Part shown: piece after piece, positions 19,912-20,127 of the stretch
How the letters are laid out: every line of letters starts with the position of its first letter
Numbering within the stretch: the first letter of the stretch is position 1
Assembly: GCA_964465385.1 (NCBI GenBank)
Contig: CAYXIM010000029.1
Location: 1 to 20,127, forward strand
Reading direction: 5' to 3'
Source of the DNA: JAAYBY01 sp964465385
GTDB taxonomy: Bacteria; Bacillota; Clostridia; Saccharofermentanales; UBA5734
DNA: 20,127 nucleotides
Notes under the pieces: generated by a model
The model's database searches: none
Told to the model about the DNA's origin: nothing
Seen by the model: only the letters and a program-made list of their open reading frames with translations
Made by a program: the position numbers and the translations under genes

Positions 19912-20127
19912 TTGAAAAAACAGCGCAACAAACGTAAAGGGTTGATCGTCTTGCTGCTTGCCAGCCTCCTGCTGGTCTTGTCGCTGGTTTTTGGCGTCCT
20001 GATGGCCCGGGGCTTGCTCAGCCAGAAAAAAATGCCGGCCCTGTTGCGTGCCTGGATCGGCCAACCCGGCCAGACACCGGGACACACGCCACCACAGCCG
20101 CAGCCTACGGCCACCACAGCGCCCAGC
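19912..20127 (+). CDS. Membrane-anchored Pro/Thr-rich protein, unknown (3' end outside window)
   Basis: I do not recognise this protein. A frame opens at TTG 19912, 6 bases after GGGAGG (19900-19905), and stays open to the last base (72 codons). The product begins with a strongly basic head (KKQRNKRKG), one membrane segment (about residues 11-31, LIVLLLASLLLVLSLVFGV), a short helix-like part (about 32-52), then a Gly/Pro/Thr/Gln-rich stretch (from about 53: GQPGQTPGHTPPQPQPTATT) typical of an exposed linker. The membrane segment has no lipobox Cys, so a signal anchor is more likely than a lipoprotein. An AT-rich stretch upstream with TAAAAT at 19876-19881 could be its own promoter, but no matching -35 was found. 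Its place directly after the two-component system suggests it is regulated by or belongs with that system. Confidence 0.7.
   Translation, partial: MKKQRNKRKGLIVLLLASLLLVLSLVFGVLMARGLLSQKKMPALLRAWIGQPGQTPGHTPPQPQPTATTAPS

Noticed and set aside
1..20127. RNA genes, CRISPR arrays, insertion sequences, prophage or integration sites
   Set aside because: I looked on both strands and saw no tRNA-like cloverleaf, regular spacer array, transposase frame or terminal inverted repeats; the only long non-coding stretches are the gaps at 3324-3550 and 15557-15697.

Overview
The window is one arm of a bacterial chromosome carrying a division and cell-wall (dcw) cluster, with every gene on the + strand. The likely host is a Gram-positive bacterium of the Bacillota, probably of the class Clostridia. 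The reasons are: mraZ heads the cluster; a small basic protein (Sbp/DUF1290) gene precedes ftsZ; the division PBP carries PASTA domains; an M16 peptidase of the YfmH type sits next to lgt; and ribosome-binding sites are strong and purine-rich. By eye the DNA is G+C-rich (about 60%), with short AT-rich islands at the promoters. MurE carries the DNPR motif, so the peptidoglycan is predicted to contain meso-diaminopimelate. The exact taxon cannot be named from the sequence.

Layout. (1) Bases 2-3323 hold the 3' part of an M16 zinc peptidase, then lgt (lipoprotein diacylglyceryl transferase) and rodA (elongation SEDS glycosyltransferase), tightly coupled and closed by a perfect 15-bp terminator hairpin at 3356-3392. 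(2) An AT-rich promoter at about 3470-3517 has an extended -10 and two pairs of GTGG-type repeats that look like MraZ operators. (3) Bases 3551-15556 hold mraZ-rsmH-ftsL-ftsI(PBP)-murE-murF-mraY-ftsW-murG-divIB/ftsQ-sbp. Most of these genes overlap or abut, and I see no internal terminator, so one long transcript is likely. (4) After a 141-base AT-richer gap with a candidate promoter come ftsZ, nrdR, an OmpR-family response regulator and its sensor kinase. (5) The window ends inside a small membrane-anchored, Pro/Thr-rich protein gene of unknown function that starts with TTG at 19912.

How the genes fit together. MurE, MurF, MraY and MurG build lipid II. FtsW and the class B PBP polymerise and crosslink it at the septum, and RodA does the polymerising along the cell body. 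FtsL, DivIB and FtsZ organise the septal machinery. RsmH methylates 16S rRNA. MraZ is the probable feedback regulator of the cluster. NrdR links it to deoxynucleotide supply.

Unusual points. murD, murC, murB and ftsA are missing from the places they often occupy. The spoIIGA-sigE-sigG block that follows ftsZ in many spore-formers is also missing. FtsZ has two candidate C-terminal conserved peptides instead of one. The division PBP lacks about 20 residues in front of its active-site SxxK, has KTST in place of KTGT, and has an acidic insertion inside its last PASTA domain. A WalR-box-like sequence lies in the ftsZ promoter region, about 2 kb upstream of a two-component system. No wholly new multi-gene system is evident; the novelty lies in these variations on a conserved cluster.
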